From DATFFO01 sp963744905 (GTDB taxonomy: Bacteria > Actinomycetota > Acidimicrobiia > Spongiisociales > ZC4RG35), in assembly GCA_963744905.1 (NCBI GenBank), contig CAVUUV010000001.1:52359-116358 (forward strand): a stretch of DNA of 64,000 bases, given 5' to 3'. A program made the translations under genes and the position numbers. Below the pieces are notes generated by a model. It worked only from the letters and a program-made list of their open reading frames with translations. It was not told the origin of the DNA and searched no databases. This document shows positions 42,774 through 51,227 of this stretch, in pieces (the first letter of the stretch is position 1; each line of letters opens with the position of its first letter).

Positions 42774-44128
42774 CCACCGACGTCGTGGTGGTGGGAGGCG
42801 GGATCACCGGTCTGGTCGCCGCCTACCGCCTCACACGGGAGGGCGCCAGAGTGGAGCTGGTGGAGAAGTCCTCCCGGCTCGGAGGGCTGGTCGAGACCGA
42901 CCTCGAGGAGGGGTACCTGGTCGAGGGGGGACCCGACAGTTTCGTCACCGCCAAGGGCGCGGTGATGGCCTTGGCGGATGAGCTGGGGCTTTCCGAGCAG
43001 GTGATACCGAGCTCGCCTGCCAACACCGGATCCTTCGTTTGGTGGGACGGGAGGCTGCATCCTCTCCCCGGGGGCTTCCTGCTGATGGTTCCTTCCCGCC
43101 TCCGCCCGCTGCTTGAGTCTTCCCTGCTCTCGTGGCGGGGAAAGGCGCGGGTGCTGGCCGACCTGGTGATTCCCCGCGGTGGGAAGGGCGGGGACGAGAG
43201 CCTGGAATCGTTCGTGCGTCGTCGACTGGGTGGTGAGGTGCTGGAGCGGATCGCGGAGCCACTCATCGCCGGGATCCATGCTGCCGAACCTTCCACGATG
43301 AGCTTGCGGGCCAGCTTCCCCCGCTTCCTGGACATGGAGTCGAGTCGCCGCAGCCTCATCCTGGCGGCCCGCTCGGCGCCGAAACGAACCTCGACCACCA
43401 GCCACTTCTCCAGCTTCGAGAGGGGGATGGGTCAGCTGACTTCCAAGCTGGCCGCCAGTCTGGGCCCGGTCGAGGTCAGGACCGGGACGGGCGTGATGGG
43501 AATCGAGCAAACCGGCCGGGAGTACGAACTCCGGCTCGATACGGGCGGCGTCATCGTCGCCCCGGCGGTGGTCCTCGCCGTTCCCGCTCCCGTCGCCTCC
43601 CGTCTTCTCTCCGAGGTATCGCCCACGGCCTCGGCTGCCATTGGAGGCATCGGCCAGGTGAGCAACACGGCCGTCACCCTGGCCTACGACGCCAACGCTC
43701 TCCCTCCCCTCTCCGGCTCGGGCTTCGTGGTCCCCGCCACGCAGCGACGGTCGGTCCGGGGTGTGTCTTATCTTTCGCGCAAGTGGCCCGGCCGGGTCCC
43801 CGGTCCCGACCGGGCCTTGTTGCGGGTCTTTCTCCGCGCCGGTGCGGACCTGGGCCCCCATGAGGCTGTGGCCATTGCCACCGACGAGCTCAGGGAGATG
43901 ATCGGGATCGACTGCAACCCGATCCGCACCTGGGTGCGGACCATGCCCTCGGGGCTGCATCGCTACACCCTTGGCCATCTCGATCGGGTGGCGAAGGCTG
44001 AAGCCGCCCTGACGTCCACTCCTGGTCTGGCGCTGGCCGGGGCCGGCTTTCACGGCGTCGGGCTCAATGAGTGCATCGAGTCGGGCGGCCGGGCCGCCGG
44101 AATCGCCCTGGAGCCACTGCTGGCCTAG
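42770..44128 (+). CDS. hemY: Coproporphyrinogen III oxidase (CgoX/HemY type)
   Basis: A 452-residue FAD protein. It opens with VVVVGGGITGLVAAYRL and the Glu in LVEKSSRLGGLVET, and ends with LALAGAGFHGVGLNECIESG, the FAD-binding C-terminal motif. In organisms with HemQ this enzyme oxidises coproporphyrinogen III to coproporphyrin III rather than protoporphyrinogen. The start is TTG 42770, overlapping the hemH stop (TTGA), in keeping with the rest of the operon. Confidence 0.93.
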   Translation: MTTDVVVVGGGITGLVAAYRLTREGARVELVEKSSRLGGLVETDLEEGYLVEGGPDSFVTAKGAVMALADELGLSEQVIPSSPANTGSFVWWDGRLHPLPGGFLLMVPSRLRPLLESSLLSWRGKARVLADLVIPRGGKGGDESLESFVRRRLGGEVLERIAEPLIAGIHAAEPSTMSLRASFPRFLDMESSRRSLILAARSAPKRTSTTSHFSSFERGMGQLTSKLAASLGPVEVRTGTGVMGIEQTGREYELRLDTGGVIVAPAVVLAVPAPVASRLLSEVSPTASAAIGGIGQVSNTAVTLAYDANALPPLSGSGFVVPATQRRSVRGVSYLSRKWPGRVPGPDRALLRVFLRAGADLGPHEAVAIATDELREMIGIDCNPIRTWVRTMPSGLHRYTLGHLDRVAKAEAALTSTPGLALAGAGFHGVGLNECIESGGRAAGIALEPLLA

Positions 44129-44176
44129 ACCTTCGGTGCTGCGACCTGGTCGACGCCGACGGCAGAAGACGCCGGC

Positions 44177-44292
44177 TTCTTTGGACGAGGGGGAACGGTT
44201 CTCCCCTTCTTTGGACGCTGACCATCGCTATGCGTTCCTGAGCGTCGAAAGAACGGGGAGGGCGTTCCTGAGCGTCCAGAGAACGGGGCGCA
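44177..44292. terminator. Palindromic repeat cluster / likely terminator of the hem operon
   Basis: TTCTTTGGACG occurs at 44177-44187 and 44207-44217. CTCCCCTTCTTTGGACGCT (44201-44219) pairs with AGCGTCGAAAGAACGGGGAG (44241-44260) as a long hairpin. A further copy, AGCGTCCAGAGAACGGGG, follows at 44271. The same repeat family flanks the operon upstream of hemA. There is no T-run, so termination is inferred from the stem and the convergent gene at 44322. Confidence 0.6.
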
Positions 44293-44321
44293 TGGGAGCT
44301 CCGTTGTGACCTCTGGACCTT

Positions 44322-45116
44322 CTAGACGGCGATGTCTCGGCGGTTCAGACCCCACAGGCCGGCGGCGGCGAACAGGACGGCCAGTCCCGCCATGATCAGG
44401 ACGTCCCAGCCCTGGACACCGTTCTGGAGGGGTGATCCCCCGTTGAGCCACTGGAACGGCGACAGGTCACGCGTCCATTCGAGGCCGCTGATCTGGGAGA
44501 GGACTCCGTTGGCGGCGAAGCCGAATACCGCCACCGCAGAGCCGACACCGATTGCCCAACCACGACGGCCGGTGGCGGCGCCCACCCCGAAGGCGAGGGA
44601 CCCGAACAAAGTGGCGAAGAGAAACAGGTGCAGGTGCATGGCGGCGAAATGTCCGACGCTGATGTCCTCCAGCCGGGCAGGACCAGTCTCGGCCAGGATC
44701 ACCAGCCACAGGAGCAGCGAAACGCCCAGGGCAGCAACCAGGAAGGCGCCGAGCCGCTGCAAGGCCAGCCTGTTCCTGGTGATCGGGTAGGACAGAACCA
44801 GGTCCAGCCTCCCCATCTCCTCCTCACCCGAGATCGCCTTGGCCCCGGTTTGGATGGCGAACACCACGACAAGGACTCCTACGACCAGCCCGTAAACGCT
44901 GGCGTTCAGATACCCGGCCGGGGTGGCGATGTCGTTGAAGTTGAGGGCGTCCATAAGCGCCTTGGGGTAGTTGGCCAGCGCATCCCGCATGGCGGGGTTG
45001 TCGATCGTGGGCCAGAAGGCGGCGTACATCCCGCCCACACCAGCGATGGCGAAGGCCCAGATCAGAAGGCTACGGCGGTTGTCCCGAAGCCATTTGGTGA
45101 GGCTGTTAGCCAGCAT
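44322..45116 (-). CDS. ABC-2 type transporter permease
   Basis: A 264-residue integral membrane protein with about six hydrophobic helices, the pattern of antibiotic/drug-type ABC-2 exporters. The loop GAKAISGEEEMGRLDLVLSYP (read in parts: ISGEEE and LDLVLSYP) after the second helix is typical of these permeases. ATG 45116 or 45125; both overlap the ATPase gene end. It works with the following ATPase; the substrate is unknown. Confidence 0.88.
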   Translation of the reverse strand: MLANSLTKWLRDNRRSLLIWAFAIAGVGGMYAAFWPTIDNPAMRDALANYPKALMDALNFNDIATPAGYLNASVYGLVVGVLVVVFAIQTGAKAISGEEEMGRLDLVLSYPITRNRLALQRLGAFLVAALGVSLLLWLVILAETGPARLEDISVGHFAAMHLHLFLFATLFGSLAFGVGAATGRRGWAIGVGSAVAVFGFAANGVLSQISGLEWTRDLSPFQWLNGGSPLQNGVQGWDVLIMAGLAVLFAAAGLWGLNRRDIAV

Positions 45117-46011
45117 CGGTCTCATCCTGCGCGAAGTAGTCGAAGAACAGTTCCTCCAGGTCGGGCTCCTCGGCACTGAAGGTGACCACCCCGTGACGTG
45201 CGGCGGCTTTGATCAGTGCATCGGCCCGGCCGTCGAGACGACATCTGAGGGTCGAATTCTCAATCGACACTTCCGAGACCCCCTCCACGGAGGCGAACTC
45301 CGCGGGTGAAGGCGGCTGGTCGAACACGATCTCGATACGGCGCCGGGCTCGATGACGCAGGTGTTCGACCCCTTCCACTGCGGCCAGGCGGCCCCGGCGG
45401 ATGATCCCGACCCGGTCGGCACTCCGCTGCACCTCGCTCATCACGTGAGAAGACATGAAGACGGTTCGCCCTTCGGCGGATGCCTCGCGCACCATCGATG
45501 TGAACTCCTTCTGGAGGAAGGGGTCCAGGCCGACCGTCGGCTCGTCCAGGATCAACAGCTCCGGACGGTGCATGAATGCCTGGATGACTCCCACCTTCTG
45601 GCGGTTCCCGCGCGACAAGGTGCGGATCTGGCGTGTCATGTCCAGGTCGAGACGGGTGGCCAGGTCGTCGATCGACCCGGAGGGAAGGCCGCCCCGGAGA
45701 TTTCCCAGATAGGTGAGCAGCTCGGCGGGGGTCTGTCGGTTGTCGACGATGAAGTCTCCTGAGAGGTACCCGACCCGCTTGCGCAGCTCGATCCCATCCT
45801 GTCGTGGTCGGAGGTCGAGCACGGTGGCCGATCCACTCGTGGGCCGGATCAGGTCGAGTAGGAGCCGGATGGTGGTGGTCTTGCCGGCCCCGTTGGGGCC
45901 CAGGAAGCCGAAGACCTCTCCGGTTCGCACCTCCATGTCGAGGCCGTCCAGGCCACGAGTTCGCCCGTAGTCCTTGGTCAGGGCTTCGGTACGGATGGCG
46001 ACTTGTGTCAT
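45106..46011 (-). CDS. ABC transporter ATP-binding protein (ABC-2/CcmA type)
   Basis: A 301-residue ATPase with Walker A GPNGAGKTTT, signature LSRGNRQKVG, Walker B LLILDEPTVGLDP and switch MSSHVMSE. The C-terminal extension (about 225-301) is typical of exporters for drugs or lantibiotics. AGGAGGAGG directly abuts ATG 46011. It forms a two-gene exporter operon with the permease. Confidence 0.93.
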   Translation of the reverse strand: MTQVAIRTEALTKDYGRTRGLDGLDMEVRTGEVFGFLGPNGAGKTTTIRLLLDLIRPTSGSATVLDLRPRQDGIELRKRVGYLSGDFIVDNRQTPAELLTYLGNLRGGLPSGSIDDLATRLDLDMTRQIRTLSRGNRQKVGVIQAFMHRPELLILDEPTVGLDPFLQKEFTSMVREASAEGRTVFMSSHVMSEVQRSADRVGIIRRGRLAAVEGVEHLRHRARRRIEIVFDQPPSPAEFASVEGVSEVSIENSTLRCRLDGRADALIKAAARHGVVTFSAEEPDLEELFFDYFAQDETDAG

Positions 46012-46072
46012 CCTCCTCCTCGGGTGGGCGGTCCCGGGGACCGGGGCCCGGGCCTGGCTAGCGTACCTGGCC

Positions 46073-46867
46073 ATGGAATCCCGCACCGCCGGCCGAACCT
46101 CCTCCATCTGGGTCTATGTGGCGATCGGCCTGGCGGCAGGCATGCTGTCGGGTCTTCTGGGCGTGGGAGGCGGGATCATCCTGGTTCCCCTGCTGGTGGG
46201 TGTGGTGGGCCTGGATCAGCATCGGGCCCATGCCACTTCATTGGCGGCGATTCTGGTCATCGCCCTGACCGGAGCGATACGCCTCGGGGTCGCAGGGGAG
46301 GTGGACTGGGTGGTCGGCGCACTGGTGGGGCTCGGCGCCATAACCGGCTCCACCTTCGGATCGCGACTCATGGGCCGGATGTCGCCCCGGGTGCTCCGGG
46401 CAGTGTTCGTGCTGGTCCTGACGGTGGCGGCGGTCCGCATGCTCACGGGCGGCGATGTCGGTCTGGGAGCGGGGATAGAGGGTTTCCCGGTCGTTGTGGT
46501 GGCGGTGGCCGTTGGTCTTCTGGCCGGTTTTGCCGGGGCTCTCGCCGGGATCGGCGGAGGCGTCATCATCGTCCCCTCGTTGGTCTTCTTCCTCGGGATC
46601 GAGCAGCACACCGCCGGCGGGACGTCGCTGATGGCGATCGTCTTCACTGCCCTGGCGGCGACCCGGGTCAACTGGCGGGCGGGACGGGTCGATCTCCGTG
46701 AGGGCTTCACCTTGGGCGGAGCGGGTGTGATCAGTGCCCTGGTGGGGTCTTCGGTGGCACTGGCCCTCGATGCTTCCCTGCTGACGAGGATCTTCGGGGG
46801 CTTCGCCCTGTTGGTGGCGATCCGGATGGCGCTGTCGCTCAGGTCAGCTCAACGCCCGCCTCGCTGA
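46073..46867 (+). CDS. TauE/SafE family membrane exporter
   Basis: A 264-residue protein with about eight hydrophobic helices. It is built from two halves with the repeated family motif: GLLGVGGGIILVPLL in the first and AGIGGGVIIVPSLVFFL in the second. Members export sulfite, sulfoacetate or related organosulfur anions; the substrate is not evident here. Its last 29 bp overlap the convergent pncA gene. Confidence 0.9.
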   Translation: MESRTAGRTSSIWVYVAIGLAAGMLSGLLGVGGGIILVPLLVGVVGLDQHRAHATSLAAILVIALTGAIRLGVAGEVDWVVGALVGLGAITGSTFGSRLMGRMSPRVLRAVFVLVLTVAAVRMLTGGDVGLGAGIEGFPVVVVAVAVGLLAGFAGALAGIGGGVIIVPSLVFFLGIEQHTAGGTSLMAIVFTALAATRVNWRAGRVDLREGFTLGGAGVISALVGSSVALALDASLLTRIFGGFALLVAIRMALSLRSAQRPPR

Positions 46868-47420
46868 GCTCGTCCTGAGCCCGATCGGCATCGCCGGGTT
46901 CCATCTCCACGGCTGCGCTGGCCCGAAGCGGCAATTCGGTGTGATAACCGAGGCCAACCGAGTCGAGGGCGGTGGCCTTGACGCAATAGTCGAGGGCCAG
47001 TCCGGCTACCACAACCCGCTCCACCCCGGCAGACTCGAGCATCGCATTGAGCCTGGTCGTGGTCTCGTTTCCGGTCTCGGGGTCGCGCATGGTGAAACCC
47101 GAGTACCCGTCTTCACCGTGGGCGCCCTTGCGAATCTTGGGCCCGGCGTCGATCAACCGCGGATGAAGCTGGGCACCCCAGGTTTCGGCCACGCAATGGA
47201 CCGGCCAGATCCCGCCATCCTTCTGGAAGTGGGGAGTCGACTCCGGGTGCCAGTCCTGGGTGTAGTAGACGGGCGAGCCGGCCGCCACCGCCTGGATGAT
47301 GAGCCGGTTGGTGTGGGAGATCACGTCGGCGGCACCGACCACGTAGAGGGATCCCTCCGGGTCGGCGAAATCGTTCTGGCAATCGACGACGACTAGAGCG
47401 GTGCTGGTGTCGAAGGTCAT
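46839..47420 (-). CDS. pncA: Nicotinamidase
   Basis: A 193-residue cysteine hydrolase that converts nicotinamide to nicotinate. The catalytic triad is visible: Asp in VVVDCQNDF, Lys in IRKGAH and Cys in GLALDYCVKATA. The metal-site histidines are in QDWHPEST and PVHC. The ATG 47420 start is set by similarity; the frame continues upstream antisense to pncB without meaning. Divergent from pncB, which uses its product. Confidence 0.93.
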   Translation of the reverse strand: MTFDTSTALVVVDCQNDFADPEGSLYVVGAADVISHTNRLIIQAVAAGSPVYYTQDWHPESTPHFQKDGGIWPVHCVAETWGAQLHPRLIDAGPKIRKGAHGEDGYSGFTMRDPETGNETTTRLNAMLESAGVERVVVAGLALDYCVKATALDSVGLGYHTELPLRASAAVEMEPGDADRAQDELSEAGVELT

Positions 47421-47498
47421 GGTTTTTGAGACTAGGGCTTGTGATGGGCTGAGGGCGCGGTGCGGACTTCCGGCCGGCCCGTCGTACTCTGACCACCA

Positions 47499-49028
47499 AT
47501 GGACAGATCCATCGCCGAGGGCGTTCTCTACACCGACCAGTACCAGCTGAGCATGGCCCAGCTCTACTACCGCCACGGCCTGGCGGAGACGACGGCCAGG
47601 TTCGAGCACTTCTTCCGCAGTTATCCCGACTACGGGCGACATCAGGCCGGCTACTGCATCAATGCCGGCTGGGCCTGGTTCGGCGAGTGGGCTGCCGGCG
47701 CCCGCTTCGACGACCCATCTCTGGACAGGCTCAGATCCCACACCACCGACGACGGGCACCGGGTCTTCGGAGACGACTTCCTGGGCTGGCTGGCAGACGT
47801 GGGCGATTTCTCGTCGCTGCATTTCGAGGCGATTCCCGAGGGGCGGGTGGTTCACGCCGGTGTGCCGATCACGGTCGTGGAGGGCCCGCTGGCCCTGGCC
47901 CAGATAGTCGAAACGTCCCTGCTGAACCATCTCAACTTCCAGACCCTGATCGCCACCAAGGCGTCGCGGGTGTCGGAGGCCGCCCGGGGCGGCACAGTGC
48001 TGGAGTTCGGGATGCGGCGGGCGCCGGAGCGCGGTGCCACGGCGGCCTCGCGGGCCTCGTTGATCGGGGGGGCGGACTACTCCTCGGCGGTTGGGGTTTC
48101 GCATGAGGTCGGGTTTCCGCCCAAGGGCACCCACGCTCATTCCATGGTGCAGGTGTTCATGGCTCTCGGAATGGGCGAGCTGGGTGCCTTCCGGGCCTAC
48201 GCCGACGTCTATCCCGACGATTGCCTGCTGCTGGTGGACACGATCGACACGGTGGATTCGGGGGTGCCCAATGCGATCACGGTCTTCGAGGAGCTGAGGT
48301 CGAACGGCCACCGGCCCGTCGGCATCCGGCTCGACTCCGGCGACCTGGCTCACCTGGCCGTCGTCTCCGCCCAGATGCTGGACAAGGCGGGTTTCGAGGA
48401 GTGCGGCATCGTCATCTCGTCCGGTCTCGATGAGCTGACCATCTGGCAGATCCTCAACCAGATCGCAATCGAGGCCCCCCGGTATGGGGTCGACGCCGAC
48501 TCGGTGATCGGCAGGCTGGTGTATGGGGTGGGCACCAAGATGGCGACCAGTGACGGCGATCCCAGTCTCGATGGCGTCTACAAGCTGGTGGCGATCCACC
48601 GAGACGGAGATTGGGTGCCGGCGATCAAGCTTTCGGACACCCCCGCCAAGGTGATCAACCCGGGCCGCAAACACGTGGTCCGGATCTACGACGAGAGGGG
48701 AGCCGCCACCGCCGACGTCCTTGCCCAGAAGGGTGAGGAGCTGGGACCTCCGCTCGAGCTGCACCACCCGGTCGAACCGGGCGTGAGGCGGATCCTGGAG
48801 CCAGACCAGGTCTCGGGTATGGAGGAGCTCCTGGAGAGGCGGGATATCCGGGCGTCCGTCGACGAGAGGGCCGTGATCGACGAAGCTCGCAAGCGCCGTG
48901 ACCAGGATCTGGAGCGACTCGATGCCGGCGTTCGACGCATCCTCAACCCGCACGTGTACCACGTGTCGCTGAGCCGGGCCTCCAACGACCTCAAACAGGA
49001 GCTCATCGCTGGGACGCTTCGCCGCTGA
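47499..49028 (+). CDS. pncB: Nicotinate phosphoribosyltransferase
   Basis: A 509-residue enzyme making nicotinate mononucleotide for NAD salvage. Typical parts: LYTDQYQLSMAQLYY at the start, EFGMRRAPE, the phosphorylated-His region GTHAHSMV, IRLDSGDLAHL and VYGVGTKMATS. ATG 47499. With the divergent pncA it completes the Preiss-Handler entry from nicotinamide. Confidence 0.95.
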   Translation: MDRSIAEGVLYTDQYQLSMAQLYYRHGLAETTARFEHFFRSYPDYGRHQAGYCINAGWAWFGEWAAGARFDDPSLDRLRSHTTDDGHRVFGDDFLGWLADVGDFSSLHFEAIPEGRVVHAGVPITVVEGPLALAQIVETSLLNHLNFQTLIATKASRVSEAARGGTVLEFGMRRAPERGATAASRASLIGGADYSSAVGVSHEVGFPPKGTHAHSMVQVFMALGMGELGAFRAYADVYPDDCLLLVDTIDTVDSGVPNAITVFEELRSNGHRPVGIRLDSGDLAHLAVVSAQMLDKAGFEECGIVISSGLDELTIWQILNQIAIEAPRYGVDADSVIGRLVYGVGTKMATSDGDPSLDGVYKLVAIHRDGDWVPAIKLSDTPAKVINPGRKHVVRIYDERGAATADVLAQKGEELGPPLELHHPVEPGVRRILEPDQVSGMEELLERRDIRASVDERAVIDEARKRRDQDLERLDAGVRRILNPHVYHVSLSRASNDLKQELIAGTLRR

Positions 49029-49262
49029 GATGGCCGGGAGGATGTCCTCTCGCGGCACGTTCCCGACCCATGGGCCGGGAACGTGATAGCGGAACTGGGA
49101 GGCTTAGTACCCCGCCCCGATTACGCTGACGTTTCGCCAGCGCCGCCGCTTGCTGTGTCCTCGTCCTTGACGCACCGCTCTGGGTGCGCCTGCGGACTGC
49201 GTCCTTGCCATCGACGCCGCCGACTCGGCGAAACATGCGACCGTAATTGCGACGCGGAGTAC
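49029..49262. other. Intergenic stretch with a strong inverted repeat
   Basis: No gene seen. CACGTTCCCG (49057-49066) and CGGGAACGTG (49077-49086) form a perfect 10-bp stem with a 10-nt loop, a plausible pncB terminator. GTTTCGCC near 49135 is complementary to GGCGAAAC near 49228, which could close a larger structure. Confidence 0.5.
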
Positions 49263-49490
49263 TCAGTCCCCTTCGATCTCCTCGAGTTCGGAGGTGGCGT
49301 TGGCCCGGATCAGGGGGATGATGATTGCCGCTCCGATTCCGATGATCGCCAGTGGCCACACCCAGCGCAGTGAGGCGGCCATGACCGGCGCCAGATCGAA
49401 GGGGGTGGCCGGGATCAGGAACATCAGCCCGATCAGCAGGTAGATCAATCCGAATGCGAATGAGAGAGTGTCGAAGCGATGGCGTTGCAT
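49263..49490 (-). CDS. Small two-helix membrane protein
   Basis: A 75-residue protein with two hydrophobic segments (LSFAFGLIYLLIGLMFLIP and WVWPLAIIGIGAAIIIPLI) and an acidic tail. Its ATG overlaps the stop of the upstream PspC/LiaF-like gene (TGATG), so it is translationally coupled and probably part of the same envelope-stress membrane assembly. No family assigned. Confidence 0.75.
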   Translation of the reverse strand: MQRHRFDTLSFAFGLIYLLIGLMFLIPATPFDLAPVMAASLRWVWPLAIIGIGAAIIIPLIRANATSELEEIEGD

Positions 49491-51115
49491 CAGCTTGCTC
49501 CTTTCTTGACGGTGATGTCTCCGGCGCCGGTGTGCAGCTCCAGGACGAGGGTTGGCCCGGCCTCCGAGGGGGAGGTGTATTGGCCGTCGGCTCCCAATCC
49601 GCTGGAGGTGCGGCCGAACATCGAGACCGTCCCGGCTCCGGTGTGGGCATTCACGACCACCCGCAGGTCGGCAGGGACGATCACGTCGATGTCACCTGCG
49701 CCGACGGAGACCCGGTAGCCGGCGTCACCGTCCAGAGTGAGGCTGCGCAGGTCGATGGAGATGTTGCCGGCCGTCTTCTCGACGTCCTCCAGCTGGGAGG
49801 CGTCGACCGGGACCAGGCTGAAGTCGCCGAACCCACTGCTATTGCCCAGTTGGGCGCCTTCGGGAGTGTTGGTCTCGATCTGGATGGACCCGAAGCCGAG
49901 GTCGAGGTTCAGATTCAGGTTCCCGTCCTCGCCGGGGATGTCGAGGGTTCGGGTGATGTCGCCGATCCCGCTGCGGGTCCCGTCGGGAGCCCGCACCTCG
50001 CCCACGTTGACGCGGGCGGTTCCGCTCAGGCCGACTCCGTCCGGTACGACGACGATGATCTCGCCGGCGGCCATGTTGACGGCCAGGTCGGCTGTCTGAC
50101 CGTTCCAATTCACGTCGGTCAGGTCGAACACGTAGCGTCCGGCCGGCGCCTCATAGGACGGCTCCAGTACCTGCAGCGAAGCGGGGTGGATGGTCCGTTC
50201 CAGGTCGCGGTTCCAGTTGACTTCGGCTGCCGGCGATACCACCAGTGGCGGGAGGAGGAACACGCCGAGGAGGATCATCCAGCGGGCCCGTCCGATGAAC
50301 GAGCCGGTGAGGAGCCCGGCACCCACGATGACCGTGGCCAGAGCCAGATAGTGGCGGGGTTGAGGGTCCACCAACGTGGTGACGTTGTCGATCACGGCCA
50401 GGATCCCCAGGGAGAGCAGCCCCAGCCCCATCGTGAGACGCCCCAGTATCGAAGGCGGCCGTGGTGGTGGAGGTGGTGCCTGCGGGGCCGGGGGCGGGGG
50501 AGCGGCCGGGGTGGGTGGCGTCGCGTCTCCTCCGGCTCCACCCCCGGCGCCGATCCCGTCGACACCCTCTGGAGCCGGGCGATGGTCGTTCCCGGCCGGA
50601 CCGTCAGCCCTCTCTGTGGTGGGCGGCTCGGGCGGCGTCCGGGGCCGGGATCCGGTGTGGGTCAGGTTGAGATCGCCCCGGTAGAGGAGAACCCCCACCA
50701 CGACGAGCACCGTCGCCCACAGCATCGACCCCGACAGGACCGTGAGACGATCGAGCACTATCACCCCGGCCAGCACCAGTAATCCGATGCCGATCCAGGA
50801 GGGAACCGAGCCGCGGTTGTCGAGAAGACGCTGGACGGGCGACTGGGCCCTGTCCTCGCTGCGGATGAGGAGCCAGCCGGCCACGTACAGGGCGACGCCC
50901 GCACCGCCGAAGAGGGTGGCGATCACGAAGCCCAGCCGGACCAGGCCGGTCGAGATGCCCATGGTTCTCGCCAAGCCCGCCGCCACTCCGGCGATGACCC
51001 GTTTCTCGACGGGACGCACCAGCGGTGGCCGCGGTGGAGGTTGATTGACTTGCGTTCGGGTCTCGCCGGACCCGGCGGAGGTGGTGTTGCTATCCATGTC
51101 CGTATCGTCGGGCAC
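49490..51115 (-). CDS. PspC-domain membrane protein with C-terminal LiaF-like (toastrack) domain
   Basis: A 541-residue protein. Residues about 35-95 form a PspC domain (RVIAGVAAGLARTMGISTGLVRLGFV). Two to three more helices and a Pro-rich linker follow, then further helices near 230-290. The last about 250 residues are repetitive beta strands (IVVVPDGVGLSGTARVNVG, GAGDIDVIVPADLRV, HTGAGDITV) of the DUF2154/toastrack type seen in LiaF and cell-wall-antibiotic response proteins. Divergent from the PspC-kinase gene (112 bp), which shares its PspC domain. Confidence 0.85.
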   Translation of the reverse strand: MPDDTDMDSNTTSAGSGETRTQVNQPPPRPPLVRPVEKRVIAGVAAGLARTMGISTGLVRLGFVIATLFGGAGVALYVAGWLLIRSEDRAQSPVQRLLDNRGSVPSWIGIGLLVLAGVIVLDRLTVLSGSMLWATVLVVVGVLLYRGDLNLTHTGSRPRTPPEPPTTERADGPAGNDHRPAPEGVDGIGAGGGAGGDATPPTPAAPPPPAPQAPPPPPRPPSILGRLTMGLGLLSLGILAVIDNVTTLVDPQPRHYLALATVIVGAGLLTGSFIGRARWMILLGVFLLPPLVVSPAAEVNWNRDLERTIHPASLQVLEPSYEAPAGRYVFDLTDVNWNGQTADLAVNMAAGEIIVVVPDGVGLSGTARVNVGEVRAPDGTRSGIGDITRTLDIPGEDGNLNLNLDLGFGSIQIETNTPEGAQLGNSSGFGDFSLVPVDASQLEDVEKTAGNISIDLRSLTLDGDAGYRVSVGAGDIDVIVPADLRVVVNAHTGAGTVSMFGRTSSGLGADGQYTSPSEAGPTLVLELHTGAGDITVKKGAS

Positions 51116-51227
51116 GGTCGGCTCCTCGTCTATCGGGTATGACCCCCGAACCCGGGATCCGACCCCGAGGAGGGTTCAGGGTGTTCCCCCATTGTTGCCG
51201 GAGCGCGAGGGTGCCAACATCTGTTGC

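Noticed and set aside
47421..49058. Extension of the pncA frame upstream, giving a 739-residue protein
   Set aside because: The extension is antisense to pncB and has no similarity; nicotinamidase begins at 47420.
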